NCBI GenBank assembly: GCA_009917805.1
Contig: RGES01000098.1
Coordinates: 1-5,329, forward strand
DNA: 5,329 nt
From: Verrucomicrobiota bacterium
Lineage (GTDB): Bacteria > Verrucomicrobiota > Verrucomicrobiia > Opitutales > UBA953
Direction of reading: 5' to 3'
Shown here: piece by piece, positions 4,585 through 5,329 of the stretch
Numbering within the stretch: position 1 is the first letter of the stretch
How the letters are laid out: every line of letters begins with the position of its first letter
Program-made: the position numbers and the translations under genes
Notes under the pieces: generated by a model
What the model saw: only the letters and a program-made list of their open reading frames with translations
Databases searched by the model: none
Told to the model about the DNA's origin: nothing

Positions 4585-5329
4585 TTAGGCGCCGAAGACC
4601 TGACGCCCGCCGACGAACGTCGCGCGCACGCGACCCGTGAGGGCGCGGCCGAGGAGCGGGTTGTTGCCGGATTTCGAGACCAGGTCGCCCTTGGCGGGCG
4701 TCCAGGCGGCCTTCGGGTCGAGGACGACCAAGTCGGCGAGGGCGCCGGCCTGGAGCGTGCCGGCGGCGAGCCCGAGGGCCTTGGCCGGACCGTGCGTGAG
4801 GCGGGCGACGAGCAGGGAGAGGTCGGCGTGGCCGCCGGTGACGAGCGCCGTGTGGGCGGCCGCGAAGGCCGTCTCGAAGGTCGCGGCGCCGAACGGAGCC
4901 AGGTCGAACTCGCAGTCCTTCTCGGTGGCCGTGCAGGGCGAGTGGTCGGAGCAGATCGCGTCGATCGTGCCGTCGACGAGCGCGGCGATGAGCGCCAGAC
5001 GGTCCGCGTCCTCGCGGAGGGGCGGGTTGGTCTTCAGGCTCGTCGGATAATTGGCCAGCGCGGCGTCGGTGAGGAGCAGGTGCAGCGCGGAGACCTCGGC
5101 CGTGACCGAGAGCTGCTTCGCCTTGGCGCGGCGGACGATCTCGGCGGAACCGCCGGAGGAAAGGTGCTGCAGGTGGATGCGGGCCTTGGTGAGCTCGGCG
5201 AGCAGGCAGTCGCTCGACGCCACGATCTCCTCGGCGGCGCGGGGGAGGCCGCGGAGGCCGAGGCGGAGGGACCAGGCGCCTTCGTGCATCTGGCCGCCGT
5301 CGGTCATGCTGCTGTCCTGGCAATGGTCG
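4585..5329 (-). CDS. pyrC: dihydroorotase, class I type, 5' end outside window
   Basis: The visible 247 residues are the C-terminal part of a zinc amidohydrolase that cyclises carbamoyl aspartate to dihydroorotate in pyrimidine synthesis. The frame is open to the window edge, so the ATG at 5305-5307 is internal. Ligand positions can be seen: HCQD at the very edge (His, 5323-5325), QHLSS (His, 5164-5166) and SDH (Asp, 4945-4947). NPPLR (substrate loop), EKDCEFDLAPFG and SKSGNNPLLGRALTGRV are typical of dihydroorotases and not of allantoinases. The HxH metal pair and the carboxylated Lys lie outside the window. Odd points are SDHSPC in place of the usual TDHAPH, and EVSALHL in place of EVTPHHL. 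The retained ligands argue against a catalytically dead PyrX. An upstream pyrB would be expected but cannot be seen. The stop is 6 bp from the protease gene. Confidence 0.88.
   Translation of the reverse strand, partial: DHCQDSSMTDGGQMHEGAWSLRLGLRGLPRAAEEIVASSDCLLAELTKARIHLQHLSSGGSAEIVRRAKAKQLSVTAEVSALHLLLTDAALANYPTSLKTNPPLREDADRLALIAALVDGTIDAICSDHSPCTATEKDCEFDLAPFGAATFETAFAAAHTALVTGGHADLSLLVARLTHGPAKALGLAAGTLQAGALADLVVLDPKAAWTPAKGDLVSKSGNNPLLGRALTGRVRATFVGGRQVFGA

Noticed and set aside
4202..5323. 373-codon - strand frame over pyrC and the protease start
   Set aside because: Extremely Arg/Pro-rich shadow; the true frames carry all family motifs.

Overview
The window is about two-thirds G+C by eye and strongly coding. 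It most resembles a Verrucomicrobiota chromosome, perhaps the Opitutae side. This is inferred from the DUF5069 protein, the GSxS-like SGNH hydrolase style, the near absence of Shine-Dalgarno sequences and the GC content. No single feature proves the taxonomy. I saw no tRNA, rRNA, CRISPR array, transposase or integrase.

Left part (1-1251). A secreted SGNH/GDSL hydrolase gene points left and runs off the window. It is broken just after its signal peptide by a perfect 17-bp tandem duplication; removing one copy restores an uninterrupted frame. Its upstream region (438-726) holds a textbook G-quadruplex motif, a purine-rich tract, a 14-bp tandem repeat and a 12-bp inverted copy of part of that repeat. 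A DUF5069 gene (727-1173) points right and is followed by a terminator-like hairpin.

Middle part (1252-2419). Two small membrane-protein genes follow on the + strand, 12 bp apart. The first resembles a superfamily III (LydA-like) holin with a long Lys/Pro/Ala tail like histone H1. The second has a transmembrane helix at each end and a helical domain of about 85 residues between them. I cannot assign a function to the pair, and it is the best candidate here for something undescribed.

Right part (2433-5329). A tight leftward operon holds pyrC (dihydroorotase, 5' end outside the window), a CPBP-family intramembrane metalloprotease, and thiL (thiamine-monophosphate kinase). The gaps are 6 and 4 bp. 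It therefore joins pyrimidine synthesis, a membrane protease and thiamine diphosphate synthesis in one transcript. Each of the three proteins departs from its family: an allantoinase-like SDHSPC loop in PyrC, a long low-GC insert between the protease motifs, and altered metal/phosphate motifs in ThiL. The operon converges on the membrane pair, and both stop codons lie in the arms of one short inverted repeat.
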